Position numbers and translations under genes: made by a program. Shown piece by piece: positions 33,628-46,359 of a DNA stretch of 64,000 nt. This DNA comes from Talpa occidentalis (Eukaryota; Chordata; Mammalia; Eulipotyphla; Talpidae). The first letter of the stretch is position 1, and each line of letters starts with the position of its first letter. The notes beneath the pieces are model-generated. The model saw only the letters and a program-made list of their open reading frames with translations, made no database searches and was not told the DNA's origin. The DNA lies in contig NW_026555331.1 of assembly GCF_014898055.3 (NCBI RefSeq), positions 112,837,194 to 112,901,193 of the forward strand, read 5' to 3'.

Positions 33628-33830
33628 AAGTGCGTAGCTCTGGGATACAAATGGCCTGATTTTCCTGCACTATCACTGTGACCATATTAGTTGTATTGAT
33701 ATTTCTCCTTCTGTAATAAGGGAAATTCATCTTATAGAATTGTTGTGAAAATTAAATTAGATAATTCATGTAAAGTGGCATCAATGCTTAACATGTTGAT
33801 AAGTGCTCAGTAAATTTTAAGAAGTAGTAT
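33628..33830 (+). mobile_element. MIR SINE remnant
   Basis: gtagctctgggatacaaatg, then tagaattgttgtgaaaatta and ttaacatgttgataagtgct follow MIR in forward order (ggttgttgtgaggattaaat, taagcgctcaataaat in intact copies). Confidence 0.75.
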
Positions 33831-36800
33831 AATACATACTTAATAGTTGTTCAAAAAAATGAATAAACCCACAAAAATAGACTCTTGGGGAGAATTTCTT
33901 TTAATGACTTATCTCCTGTCTTTTAGTTTATTTGCTAGTTATGTTCTTTTTCTGGAATTTTATTTTACACTTATCCCTTTACTCCCATTCCCAAATCTCA
34001 TGAGGCAAGTCACTTCGTATTTTTATTATAACCCTGAAAAGAAAAAAAAGAAATCGCAGAAGGCTAACAGGCAGCCTGGCCTTATATACATTGCTACCAT
34101 TAGGATGGAACACAGAGCAGGTTGTACCAAACCCAGGTGATTGCTTTCTTCTTTTGCCTACTTCCCACTTCCTCTTTCCACCTCAGTTTTGTTTACTAGT
34201 CTATTATGTACTTCTGGGAAAATAACTCTATATACAACTCCAGGGATACTATTACTTAGTCTAAGCGAGGGGTCATTTAACTACAGAAAGTCAAATCCAG
34301 ACCTCCAACAGTTTTTGTAAAAATGGTTGGAGTATATTCTGTTTCTGAATATTGTTTTGCTTGCAGACTTGAAATAACTACAACTGTCTTATAGCCAATT
34401 TAAGAATGAAGACAACCCTGATAGAAAGAAAGAAACAGAACTCACATCCTTGAGACTATCCTTGAGCCATGGAACCAGTCAACTATGAAAAGTATCCTAC
34501 ATTGGTGGCTTCATGTTATATGAAAAAATAGTTTTCTTGTTTAAACAAGTTTGAGAAGGTGTTTTCTGTTATTTTTAGCCAAAAGCATTATAATAAATAT
34601 ATTTATATTTTGACTGATTGAATGAATGAGATGTGGGGCAGAAAGTAGAACCATGTCTCTTTTACTTTGGTCAACGGAGGAGTTGATTTATGGACTAAAT
34701 GTTAAGTATGTCTACAAAACTCAGATTTCCTTTCAGTATCAGCTGAAAAGTCAGCTTTTTTTTTTATCACCTTTCTTTTTCCATTTGGTTTCTGAGAAAC
34801 CGGTTTCATTGCTGATACAATTCTGAGATGTTTCATTTTTATCATTACTGTATTAGTAGTGAAAATGTCCATACTATTTGCCCCCAGCTCAGTGATTGAG
34901 GCAATTCCCTAGTATAGTCTTGTCTTTATATGGTATATTAGGAAACCCTCAGAGGAAACTTCATCATATTTTAGACAATAGACAAGGGTGATTTCACAGA
35001 TTCAGTTTTTAAAAAGCATACGTGTTAGTGGAACACTTCCTCAGACGTGCATTTTGATCATGTTTTACCACACCATTACGTCATCGAGATGATTGATGAG
35101 GACCTTTACTGATGTGATAGTTTTTATCTTGGAATTTTTAAACACTTGATAAGTGACTTTTATTTACTCATTGTTAGAGCTCTTAATTCAAGTGAATGCC
35201 TTAAGCTTATCTTTGCAACTCCCTGTGTGTTTAGAAGAAAGTCGAATGTGGTTTCCTCATTTCCCAAGAGGACATCTCATTTCCGGGGTTATTTTCCTGC
35301 CTTTCCTTCTGTGTGTTGGGTGACTGTGATTCACTCCAAAATATCAATGTTCATTGAACATCTCTTCTTACCAGGTTTAGATGATACACTGTTAGTATAG
35401 GAGAAGAGAAGAAAAGTTTTCCTACTGTTTTGGTTTCTCCCTGGGCTGGTCAAGTCATCAAATTCACATTAGACATATTAGTAGGAGAAAAAGAATAAAC
35501 TTAATTACATACATACGGAAAATTCTAAAACAGAGGGAGGAAAATAAGGATATATATATATAATCAAGGAGAGGGAAGGGCGATTCACATGATGAGGAGA
35601 GTGTGACTCATATGGTAAACCAAGATGTTCTATATTTAGGGATTTGACCTCTATATAGATAAATTTCTCAGTTAGAAAGGTTATTTCACATAAAAATCCT
35701 AATTCTGGGTAATATCCCTAATTATCATTTTTTTTTTTTTTGATTGTTAAGAGAGGGGTAAATTTTTCTCTTGTGCCTTCAGGTCCTCACTTGAACTTAG
35801 CTTGAAATAATCCACATGCCAAAGTAACATGTGTTGGGAAGGCCTGTTTTGGACATCTTTGGGAGGCCCGTCTAAACATTTTGAGGCAGGCTACACTTTA
35901 TTAGTAATTACTTAAATGTTTTTAATATTTTTAATAATGACGATGGATGATTTTCCTCTCTCTTTACAAGTTCTATACTTAATAGTTATAGGACTTATAG
36001 TCTCTTTAATTTTTTTTGTTTGTTTTATAGGGCATCTCACTCACTGTTTGAGCCCCAGTGCTTATTACATGGTGAGGAATCCTGGTGTGAACTAAGTTCT
36101 AGGGTCCAGTCATTTCATCTCATGGAATTTCATTTCCACTCAGTAAATCTCTGTACTTCTTACAGTTATGACATTTTCTTAAGATGGTGAAGGATTATAA
36201 CCTTCTTTAATTAAAATAATTTCAGGTACTGTTTTCAAGTCAATGTAGGATTTCCAAAATTTATCCTTCTGAAATTATTTTGGATCAAAATACCAATGAA
36301 GATATTAGGTAGACTTTTTAGAATGATACATAGTTTTGTCCCCATAGCAGTAACAATAGGAGATATTTTTACCTTTTCATTTTAATGTGATTAGACAGTC
36401 TGTGCTAGGATAGAAAAAGAGCATTTATGAGAACATGGCTAAAATTGCTTTACATAATTTTTCGTTATGAATTTAGCTTAGGAAATAATGTGAGTCTAAG
36501 TTTTTTAGTATAATTTTATGGCAAATCTTTATTTGGATTTCATTCTGATTGAAGATTTTTGAACCCAATCTAGGAATCCTAGATTTTAGAAATTTCTTTT
36601 ATTAGGAACATTTTTAGTCAATTTCCTATTGTAGAAATGTACACATTGGAAAAAGCATGTGAGGTAGTTACCTCTCGATATTTGTTATTACCTCTTACTT
36701 AGGGACAGAAACATGAGCAGGATGCTTATAAAAGACCCTTTCCCAGACTTTTTTTATAGCTTGCAGCCATGGACCAAATTTTGGCAAATGAGATTAAAAA

Positions 36801-37220
36801 CCTATATGTCAGATGGGATTTATAGGAAAGCTCTTCAAAAGGAAGAGGGTACGTAATCTGTCCTCTTTATCTTCTTTTCTTGCTCACTGTCATATGAATA
36901 TATTGACTGGAGCTTGGTCAGCTATCTTGGATCATTAGGTGATTGTTAGAATAACGTCAAGCAGGATGAAAGAGAAAGACACAAGGTACCTCATGATTTC
37001 ATGGAACCTCCAAACCAGCTTTGAACTCTTTAGTCCTTGCTTGTCTTTACCTAGAACAAATCCTGGCCATAATAGATCTGGGACATATTTTCCCAACTGT
37101 CAACAAGGCTGAATCAAGGCTTTTGGGCTTACAAATTTGTTCTGCAATGAAAAGGATGTGCTATTTTCTTTCAATTTCAGGATTTGTAAATTTTCAGCTT
37201 GCTGGGTTCTCAGTTTAAAG
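33831..37220. other. AT-rich intergenic DNA, nothing recognised
   Basis: There is no gene or RNA. Short A/T runs are present (34029-34040, 35553-35565, 35730-35743). Part of 35420-36160 has the look of an old LTR-type repeat, but I could not confirm a family. Confidence 0.45.
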
Positions 37221-37232
37221 AACAGAATTCTG

Positions 37233-37509
37233 GGCCTCCCTGGTGGTGCAAGGGGTTGGAATGCAGCCTATGAGGCTGTCTGCAGCCGCTGCAGCACAAG
37301 TTTGATCCCTGGCCAGTCAGGGAGCAACCCACATGGCACAGCAGACCTCACCTGACTCTCCCACTGCTCTCCTCAGCAGTGTACTTCAGTCAGTCTGTCT
37401 ATTTTGTTCCCCACTCTGTCTTTGGTGAATCCTCTCACCCCCACACCTCTGGCCTGTACCCCAGTTCTTGTATGCGTAAATAAATAAATCTTTCAAAAAA
37501 AAAAAAAAA
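37233..37509 (+). mobile_element. tRNA-derived SINE, plus strand
   Basis: A full copy with head ggcctccctggtggtgcaag and a tail of taaataaataaatctttc plus poly-A. A perfect 12-bp duplication, aacagaattctg, flanks it (37221-37232 and 37510-37521). The head has several differences from the inner SINE at 27103 (ggaatgcagcctatgaggct), so it belongs to the older subtype. Confidence 0.93.
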
Positions 37510-37750
37510 AACAGAATTCTGAAGGCCATTCCACTTGAAATTTGAGACAAAAGAACAAGACAATAAGCATCAGAAATGATACCTAGATCTGCCACATGGG
37601 GATAAAATGTGGACTAAAACTGAAAATCACCTCTGCTGCAAGGATTTCATTTTAGTTCCTTCTGCATACGTGGTCATAGTTAGTATTAGCAATGCATGGC
37701 AGTTCTTTTCTGTATATGTAAAGGAAAAAATATGTGTAAATGTTACTTTT

Positions 37751-38017
37751 TTTTTTAAAGATTTATTTTTATTTATACAAGAACCCGGGTGCAGGCCAGA
37801 TGTGCTGGAGGGTGAGAGGATTCACCAGAGACAGAGCAGGGAACAGAACAGGCAGACTGAGGAAATACACTGCTGCGGGGAGCAGTGGGTGAGTCAGGAA
37901 AAGTCTACTCGCCATGTGGCTTGCTCCGAGGCCGGCGGGGATCAAACTGGCACTGCAGAGGCTGCGGACAGCTTCACGGCGCTGCACTTAACAGCCTGCG
38001 CCACCAGCGAGGCCCAG
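37751..38017 (-). mobile_element. tRNA-derived SINE, minus strand
   Basis: Body acaagaacccgggtgcaggc and head end gcgccaccagcgaggccc. An 11-bp duplication, atgttactttt, flanks it (37740-37750 and 38018-38028). It lies 230 bp from the previous SINE in opposite orientation, which makes an inverted pair. Confidence 0.9.
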
Positions 38018-38028
38018 ATGTTACTTTT

Positions 38029-38799
38029 AAAATAAGCTCTCTAGTCTAGTGTGTTTGTTGATGTTCACAATTGTTTAGAACACTTTGAAATAAAATAGCA
38101 GGCCATAGCCCATTGCACCTTATCATGCTCACTTGCTGCCGTCCATCTGCAGACAGTCCTGAATTGTGAGCCAAAGTAGTAAAAAAAAACCTATGTATGA
38201 GCATCTCCTGTCTCTAAATATGCATGTTTTGTATGTTTATATTTACTCTCTTTCTTATAGGTAAACAGAAAGATATTTGGAGCCCAGAGCATATAGTTTG
38301 CATAATTTAAAAGGGAAGTAAGCCAACATTGATTAAAATTGTATCTTTAAAAAATATCTACAAGTTGTTGGTTCACTAATTATGAAACTCTCACATAGGT
38401 GATTGGTTAGCCTTCGTGTATTCATTTTAGTAATAAGATGACAAATCACTTTTATGAAAGGCGTTTATGGTTTTTAATAAATCATTACTTATGACTTTAT
38501 AACATTTAAATAGCTGGTATGCATTATAAAGAAGTAAATTTACTCACTTAGACTTTGTTTTCCTAAAACTTAGAATTTTTTTTTAATATGTGGGGTATAT
38601 TTTAGTCCACTGTGATAGACTCATAAGTTTTATAATAATAAAGATGTTATTATCCTCTCTTGGTTGCTTAGATCATCTACAGGAAGGGAGATAGACATGC
38701 ACAAACATTAAGATGCAGATATGCTTTTTGAAAATTATCTTTAAACTGTTTTATAGTAATAAATGGCAGTACTTGTAGTTAGTATGAGTCATTGTAGTT
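38029..38799. other. AT-rich intergenic DNA, nothing recognised
   Basis: No feature was supported. Confidence 0.5.
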
Positions 38800-38955
38800 A
38801 ACTCGTGTGTGCTAAGAACTCTCATATTAACACATTTAATTGTCACAGCTATTCTGTGAAGCAGATACTGTTGTTGTTCCTTAAGTAACACACCCATGAA
38901 TCAAACCAGGTCTAGTTTCTAAGTCTTATGCCTTTATCAGTAATCCTGCCTCTTT
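38800..38955 (-). mobile_element. MIR SINE remnant
   Basis: tgtgtgctaagaactctcat, then cacatttaattgtcacagct and gtgaagcagatactgttgtt follow MIR in reverse order. The gatgaggaaactgag core is deleted. Confidence 0.6.
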
Positions 38956-40217
38956 GTTGGAAGATACGTTGTTGTAGCTAAGAATAAATATAAATATATG
39001 ATTTTTTAAAACTTGATCTTAAAATTTAGTGCAAAGGCAATCAAACTATTTGAGCAGAAACATTTAAATAAAAATATCAAGGGAGAATTTCACTTTTAAA
39101 TTTGATTTTTGAAAGGATGGCAGTTTCTTCAGTATCATCTGTGAGTCAGATCTAGAGCAATAAATGTAAATATAGGCCAATATTGCAAGATTGTGAAACC
39201 TTCATAAAGCGATGTAATTTAGTCATGTGATACTAGAGAAGAATTTAAATGCCCTTTTGAGTTCAGTTGAGTTCTCTAGTAGTGGAACTCTGGAGTGAAA
39301 CCATTACTGAGTAGGGAATTGATGGCACAGCTCAGCTTCTCATGTATAAAGACTACCCCGTGGCAGGTGCTGCATTTGAAAAGAGACTAATTCTTTTGAG
39401 TTCTGAGGAGGAGTCTGATATTTCTGAGTTCTGAATGTGGTCCTGGAAATTCCTAAGGAAACTGTTACCTTTTTCATATTGTCTTGTCTATAGTGGAAAA
39501 GATAGTCTAAATAACTTTTCAAGATGAATGTGCGAGCCACATGTTCCTGTAGGGGACTGACCTAAGTGAAAGGAACAAAGATTTTTCACTCATCATTAAC
39601 AAGGACTCTGACAGGCTTTATAGTACTGGAATTAAGTTGTAGACATAGGCTGATTTTTTATGCTTTGCATTTGAAATGGCTACTTGTTAACCCTACCTTA
39701 TTTGCTTTGTTTCAGCATGAGGCTGGATGACTATGATCATGGGTAATTTAGATTCCTTTTTATCAAAAAAGTTCTCTTTGCTCTTTTGTTTTTGTTACAT
39801 AATTTGAGGCTTAGTTACATGCCAGTGAGTGATAAAAAGTAGAGTATGTGGGAAGAATGCAAGGATGAAACTTCTTGTACTCTTGAAGAGCCTCATTGGT
39901 TCTTCAGGGAATGGTTACTATGATTTCAAGTGCAAATGTTTCATAAGTTGCTCTTTATTAATGTGATGTAGAATTTACACCCAATGGAAATTCCTGTTTT
40001 CTAGTTTTTCATTTCTCCCTATTGCTATTTGAAAAATAGTTTCAGCCAAATGGCAGCATTTCTTATTTTAAGTTGCAAAATTAATCTGGAGCTGATGATG
40101 GGGACACTCTTGCATAGTGAGCATTGTCCCTTCCAGATAGTTGAGAAACTGACTGGTAACAAAACTTAACTTTGTGTATTAGATTTATCTCTTAAAGGGA
40201 AGAAATTATTAAAAATT
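38956..40217. other. AT-rich intergenic DNA, nothing recognised
   Basis: No gene, RNA or repeat was supported. Confidence 0.5.
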
Positions 40218-40231
40218 TGAAGTTAGTTTTA

Positions 40232-40703
40232 TTTTTTATTTTTTTTTTTTTGAGGTCAGACAGGGTGTATTTTATTTTCCAAGCCCGGGCCCTGAGGCAT
40301 TGGGGTGGGAGGGTGTCTGAGAGAGCGAGAGGGGCTACTTTTCTAGGGGAGTCAGGTCCGACCAGTAAGGCTGGTTTCCACATTCCCCTTCAGGTGTTTC
40401 ATATGGTGGAGGTTTCTAGAACGCTCAACCAAACAGTGAATATGAAGACATGAACTATATATGTGAGCTATGTCCACAGTCCCCAGTTCCTCCTTGGACA
40501 CTAGTGTGCACTGAGGTTAGGCAGAAAGACAAACATCACCGGGAGGGTAATTCATGGAGCAGCCGCGAGGCAATGGCTTGGGTGTTATTTCAGAGTCGTG
40601 ATTTCCAGATGCGGCAGAGGTTGCGCTGCACACTGTTCATTATGGCTGAATATTCAGATTGATTTGGGATTTTTAAGGCCAGTGGGATGTGGATAGCTTT
40701 ATA
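40232..40703 (-). pseudogene. Retrocopy-like unit, 3' part (parent unknown)
   Basis: On the minus strand this reads as an mRNA 3' region ending in ggaaaataaaatacaccctg and ctcaaaaaaaaa: an AATAAA signal about 20 nt before a poly-A tail (poly-T on plus 40232-40251). Its composition is richer in G and C than the surroundings. A 14-bp duplication, tgaagttagtttta, lies at 40218-40231 and again at 47428-47441, beyond the L1. So the retrocopy spans 40232-47427 and was later split by the L1. No long frame is intact and I do not recognise the parent gene. Confidence 0.65.
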
Positions 40704-40925
40704 CATGCTTTTTTTTTTTTTTTGGTTTTTTTCTTTCTTTTTTTTTTTTTTTAATAATAAATTTTATTTTTATAATCCCCATACAATTGCAGCCCCCCAT
40801 TCTGACCCCGATCCCTCCCCTCCCACCCCCGCCCCCTAAAAGTGTCTCTGGTTCGTAGTTTTTTGTTGATTTTGATTTTCACTTTCTTATAGTTATTCAT
40901 TTTCCTGTTCCCTTATTTAAGTTTT

Positions 40926-43900
40926 CTAGATTCCTGCTATGAGTGAGACCATCCGGTATTTTTCTTTTTCTTTTTGGCTTATTTCGCTGAGCATGATCCC
41001 TTCCAGTGCCATCCATGTTGCTGCAAATTGCATGTGTTTATCTTTTTTGAATGCTGAGTAATATTCCATGGTATATATGTACCACATCTTCTTGATCCAG
41101 TCATCTATTTTTGGGCATTTGGGTTGTTTCCAAAGCTTAGCTATTGTAAACAGTGCTGCTATAAACATAGGGGTGCAGGTGTTCTTTGGAATTGATGTTT
41201 CTGTGTCCTTTGGGTAAATACCTAGGAGTGGAATTGCTGGATCATATGGAAGCTCTATGTTTAGTAGGTCCAGAAATCTCCACACAGCTCTCCACAGTGG
41301 TTGGACCAGTTTGCACTCCCACCAACAGTGCAGAAGAGTTCCTTTTTCTCCACACCCTCGCCAACATTTGTTGTTGCTAGTTTTTTTAATATGTGCCATT
41401 CTCACTGGTGTAAGATGGTATCTCATGGTAGTTTTGATTTGCATTTCCCTTATGACAAGTGATGTTGAACATTTTTCATATGCCTGTTGGCCATTTGCAT
41501 TTCCTCTTCAGAGAAGTTTCTTTTTAGCTCTTCTGCCCATTTTTTGACTGGATTCTTTTCTTTGTTGTTGTTAAGTCTCATCAGCTCTTTGCAGATTTTT
41601 GTGATCAGTCCTTTATCATTAGTGTTGGGTGCAAAAATGTTCTCCCAGTTGGTGGGGTTTCTCTTTGTTTTTGTTATTGTCTCTTTTGCTGTGCAGAAGC
41701 TCTTTAATTTGATATAGTCCCAGCTGTTTATCTTCGCCTTCACTATCACTGCTTTGGGTGATGTGTCTGTAAAGATGTCTTTGATGTGCAAATCACGCAG
41801 TGTTTCGCCTATATTTCCTTCTATATATTTTATGGTTTCAGGTCTTATGTCTAGTTCTTTAATCCATTTTGAGTTGATTTTTGTGTATGGTGTGAGGTAG
41901 TGGTCAAGCTTCATTCTTTTGCATGTAGCGACCCAGTTTTCCCAGCACCATTTATTGAATAAACTTTCTTTGCTCCAATGCATAGTCTTTGCTCCTTTGT
42001 CAAAGATTAGTTGACCATAAATCTGTGGGTTTATTTCTGGATTTTCTATTCGATTCCATTGGTCTGTATGTCTGTTCTTGTTCCAATACCATGCAGTTTT
42101 GATGATTATGGCTTTGTAGTATAGTTTGAAGTCTGGGAGTGTGATGCCTCCATTCCCTTCTTTTTTTTTTAGGAGAGCTTTGGCTATTCGGGGTTTTTTG
42201 TGATTCCATATGAATTTCATCAATAATTGTTCTATTTCTTTGAAGAATGACATTGAAATTTTGATTGGAATAGCATTGAATCTGTATATTTCTTTTGGAA
42301 GGATGGCCATTTTAATAATGTTTATTCTTCCAATCCATGAGCAGGGGATGTCTTTCCATTTCTTTGTGTCTTCTTCTATTTCTTTTAACAGTGTTTTATA
42401 GTTTTCTTTGTATAGGTCCTTTAACCTCTTTTGTTAGATTTATTCCCAAATATTTGATTTTTTTGTTTCAATAAAAAAAGGGATGGTTTTTTTGATTTCT
42501 TCTTCTTCAGATTTATTGTTTGTGTATAGGAAGGCTACTGACTTTTGCGTGTTGATTTTGTATCCTGCCACTTTAATGAACTGATTGATGAGTTGAATTA
42601 GTTTTTCTGTGGAGTTTTTGGGGTTCTCTATGTATATTATCATATCATCTGCAAATAGTGATAGTTTGACTTCTTCTTTTCCTATTTGGATTCCTTGGAT
42701 GTCTTTCTCTTGTCTTATTGCTCTGGCTAGGACTTCCAGTATTATATTGAAAAGCAGTGGTGAGAGTGGACATCCTTGTCTTGTTCCAGATCTTAATGGA
42801 ATTGCTTTCAGCTTTTCACCATTGAGAATGATACTGGCTGTTGGCTTGTCATAGATGGCCTTTATGATGTTGAGGTATGTTCCTTGTATCCCAAGAATTT
42901 CAAGGGCTTTTATCATGAATGGGTGTTGCACTTTGTCGAAAGCTTTCTCAGCATCTATTGATATTATCATATGGTTTTTATATTTCTTTTTGTTGATGTG
43001 TTGGATAACGTTGATTGATTTACGGATGTTAAACCATCCTTGTGTCCCTGGAATGAATCCTACTTGGTTGTGGTGAATTATCTTATGGATGCATTGTTGG
43101 ATTCTGATAGCTAAAATTTTATTGAGGATTTTTGCATCAGTGTTCATTAGGGAGATTGGCCTGTAGTTTTCCTTTTTTGTGTTGTCCTTGTTTGGTTTTG
43201 GTATTAGTGTAATGTTGGCTTCATAGAACATGTTTGGTATTGTCCCTTCCTTCTCAATTTTTTGGAAGAGTTTGTGAAGGATAGGCACTAATTCGTCTCT
43301 GAATGTTTGGTAGAATTCATTTGTAAATCCATCAGGTCCCGGGCTTTTGTTTTTGGGGAGGTTTTTGATTACCATTTCAATTTCGCTGCTTGTAATTGGT
43401 CTGTTTAGGTGTTCTATTTCTTCTTTATCTAGCTTTGGGTGATTGTAGAGTTGTAGGAATTTGTCCATCTCCTCTAGATTGTTAAACTTGTTTCCATATA
43501 ACTGTTCATAGTAGTTACTGATTATTCTTTTGATTTCTGCTGTGTCCGTTGTGATTTCTCCTCTTTCATTGATGATCCTGTTTATTTGTGCTTTCTCCCT
43601 TTTTTCCTTTGTGAGCCTGGCTAGGGGTTTGTCTATTTTATTGATTTTTTCAAAGAACCAGCTCTTGGTTTCATTGATCTTTTGGATTGTTTTTTTAGTT
43701 TCAATTTCATTTATTTCTGCTTTGGTTTTTATTATTTCTTTTCTTCTACTGGTTTTGGGGTTTTTTTGTTGTTCTTTTTCTAGATCTTTGAGCTTCGAGA
43801 TTAGGTTGTTTCTTTGAGTTCTTTCTTGTTTCTTGATGTGAGCTTCTATTGCTATATATTTTCCTCTTATTACTGCTTTTGCTGCATCCCATACATTTAG

Positions 43901-44752
43901 GATATTGGTGTCCTCCTTGTCGTTCAATTCAAAGAATTTTTTAATTTCTTCTTTGATCTCCTCATTAGTCCAGTGGTCTTCCAGTAGTGTGGTTTTTAAT
44001 CTCCATGAGGTAGGAAAGTTCCTTGCCTTCTTTTTATGGTTTATTTCTAGTTTGATGCCTTCATGGTCAGAAAAGATGGTTGATATGATTTCAATCTTGG
44101 TGTATCTGTTGATGTTTGTCTTGTGCCCCAGTATGTGATCGATCCTGGAGAATGATCCGTGTGCGCTTGAGAAAAATGTGTACTCCGTTTTTTTGGGGTT
44201 TAGTGTTCTATAGATGTCTGTTAAGCCCAATTGCTCTAGGTCCTTATTTAGAGCTTTGGTTTCTTTACTTATTTTTTGTCTTGTTGATCTATCCATTGTT
44301 GATAGTGGTGTGTTGAAGTCTCCCACTACGTATGTGTTTTCTCTGATGTCTGTTTTCAGAGAGGATAACAGTTGTCTGATATATTTTGGTGCTCCTTCGT
44401 TTGGTGAGTATATGTTAATGAGTGTTATTTCTTCTTGAAGTATTGTCCCCTTGATCATAATGTAGTGACCATTGGGGTCTCTTTTTATCTTTTTGAGTTT
44501 GAAATCTGTTTTATCTGATATAAGTATAGCTGTTCCTGCTTTCTTTTTTGGTCCATTTGCTTGTAGGATTGCTTTCCATCCTTTAACTTTGAGCCTATTT
44601 TTATCTTTTGTAGCTAAATGTGTTTCCTGGAGACAGCAAAAGGTTGGGTTTTGTTTCTTAATCCAGGCTGCAACTCTGTGTCTTTTTATTGAAGAGTTTA
44701 GTCCATTTACATTTAGAGTTAATATTGATATGTTAGCATCTGTATTTGCCAT
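40926..44752 (-). pseudogene. L1 ORF2, nearly intact, three 1-bp indels
   Basis: ORF2p is the endonuclease and reverse transcriptase that performs target-primed reverse transcription. The first 760 or so codons are open from [20 protein letters not shown] (44752). The endonuclease keeps N14, E43 (LQETH), D145 (GDFNT), D205 (SRIDH) and H230 (SDHEG). The RT keeps FADD at 700-703 and [13 protein letters not shown] one-base loss in an A-run near 42466 (plus T-run) shifts the frame; a one-base gain near 42422 (ctttaacctc versus ctttacctc) restores it; a one-base loss near 41471 (cattttt versus catttttt) breaks it again before the C-terminal cysteine motif. The span equals the 1275-residue family length if the indels are ignored. 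Some could be assembly errors. Confidence 0.9.
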
Positions 44753-44825
44753 TGTGTTTGTCTTTCCTTTTATTTTATTTATTTATTCTTTTAATAACTT
44801 TTTTTTTTTTGGCCTTCTTTCATTG

Positions 44826-45893
44826 TTATTCGTCCCTCTGAGGTTCTGGCTTTAGGACTCCTTGTAGTATTTTTTGGAGTGGGGGTTTATTTGCAATGAA
44901 ATTCCGGAGTTTCTGTTTGTCTGGGAAGGTCCATATTCTTTCTTCAAAGAGAAAGGAGAGCTTTGCGGGATAGAGAATTCTTGGTTGGCATCTGTTTTCT
45001 TGGAGTCTGTTGACTATGTCCCTCCATTCTCTCCTTGCCCGTAGTGTTTCTTCGGAGAAGTCTGATGTCAGCCTGATTGGCTTTCCTTTGAATGTTATCT
45101 GTTTCTTCCCTCTTGCCTGCTTCATTATTTTTTCCTTGTCCTGGATTCCTGGGAGCTTTACTATTATGTGTCTTGCTGTGTTTTTCCTTTCGTCGTGGAA
45201 GTTTGGTGTTCTTCTTGCTTCTTGTATATCAATTTCCAGCTCCTTCTTCACATTTGGGAAGTTCTCTTCAATTATCTCTTTGAATATTTTCTCTGTTCCT
45301 ACATCTCTCTCCTCTCCTTCTGGTATTCCTATAACTCTTATATTTCCTTTCCTCATGGAGTCAGATAGTTCCCGAAGTCTTTCTTCATTCTTTTTCCTTC
45401 GTACTTCTCTTTCCTTTTCTGTTTTGGTTCTTTTTATTTCTGTGTCTTCAAGATTACTTATTCGTTCTTCCATTTCATCTATTCTGCTTTCATTGCTTTT
45501 CCCAGAATTCTTTAGTTCTTCCATTAATTCTTTGATCTCCTGCATTTCTTTTACTTCCCTCTTTAGGGACTCGATTTCATTCTTCTGACCATTGTTTTCC
45601 CTCTCTAGGGACTCAATTGCATTCTTCTGATCATTGATTATTTTTCCCTTATCATTGTTTTCCTTTATGACTTCTGTCAGTTTTTTAATCACGGCAATTT
45701 TAAATTCTCTTTCTGGAAGGCTCAGAAGTTCTTCCAAGTTACTGTCGTTGCAATCTGGGGGCTGCTTTTCTTTTTGTGGTGTGCTTTTTCCCTGGGGAGT
45801 TGCTAGGTTGCGTGTGGTTCTTCTCCTCCCTACTGTCTGTTTTCTAATTTGCCGTATGCGTTGGGACACTGTGTAGTTGGTACTGGCCGGCAT
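44826..45893 (-). CDS. L1 ORF1 protein, intact (355 aa)
   Basis: ORF1p is an RNA-binding, nucleic-acid-chaperone protein that trimerises and coats L1 RNA in cytoplasmic particles. The frame is open upstream to 45938, but the start at 45893 (MPASTNYTVSQRIRQIRKQT) is chosen because the same MPAST start exists in the 13.4-kb copy. Order: basic N-terminus (1-50), long coiled coil (about 65-178) with repeated Glu/Lys/Leu heptads, RRM-like domain with NIRVIGIPEGEERD (184-197), and C-terminal domain with ILYPAKLSFLFEERIWTFPD (306-325). It is within the usual mammalian size range (about 340-370 aa). It has 14 extra coiled-coil residues (about 91-104) compared with the 17.6-kb copy. The ORF ends 73 bp before the ORF2 start. 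Confidence 0.9.
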   Translation of the reverse strand: MPASTNYTVSQRIRQIRKQTVGRRRTTRNLATPQGKSTPQKEKQPPDCNDSNLEELLSLPEREFKIAVIKKLTEVIKENNDKGKIINDQKNAIESLERENNGQKNEIESLKREVKEMQEIKELMEELKNSGKSNESRIDEMEERISNLEDTEIKRTKTEKEREVRRKKNEERLRELSDSMRKGNIRVIGIPEGEERDVGTEKIFKEIIEENFPNVKKELEIDIQEARRTPNFHDERKNTARHIIVKLPGIQDKEKIMKQARGKKQITFKGKPIRLTSDFSEETLRARREWRDIVNRLQENRCQPRILYPAKLSFLFEERIWTFPDKQKLRNFIANKPPLQKILQGVLKPEPQRDE

Positions 45894-46359
45894 CTTGGGT
45901 GAGCTTCTCTGCTCTCCTCTGGTTCCTCCAGGAGTCATCTGTCAGTTTCAAGCAGTCTTTACTGGAGAAAGGTCCCTGTTCTAAAATGCCGATGTGGGGA
46001 CACACTCCCCTGTGCGCCTGGTCTGCCCCTGCGGTGGGTTCCTGCTCCCCCTCTGGGCTTGGACTGCAGGCTAGAGGGGGTCTGGCGTGGGCGAACTTCC
46101 CCCGCTCACCTCTGGCTCCTGAGGAAGCCTTCTGCAGGTAGTCTTTACTGAAGAAATGTCCCTGTTCTAAGATGGTGATGTGGGACACACTCCCTGTGCG
46201 TCCGGTCTCAGGCACACTCTTCTGCGTGCCTGGTCTGCCCCGGCTGTGGGTGCTCGCTCCCCCTGTGGGCTCAGACTACTGGTCGGAAGGGGCCCGGCGT
46301 GGGCTAACTCCCCAGCTGGCCACTGGCTCCTCTAGGCGCCTCTGCTGGCTTCAAGTCGC
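45894..46359 (-). repeat. Two diverged L1 promoter monomers
   Basis: The phrase gcctggtctgcccctgcggt (46016-46035) and its relative gcctggtctgccccggctgt (46228-46247), with ctgggcttggactgcaggct and gtgggctcagactactggtc, show two monomers of about 190-210 bp. They are homologous to those at 18586-19378 but more diverged. They lie between ORF1 and the CpG-rich segment. Confidence 0.75.

Noticed and set aside
34029..34042. Poly-A near 34035 as the end of a retrocopy
   Set aside because: No upstream polyadenylation signal at a proper distance and no flanking duplication could be found.
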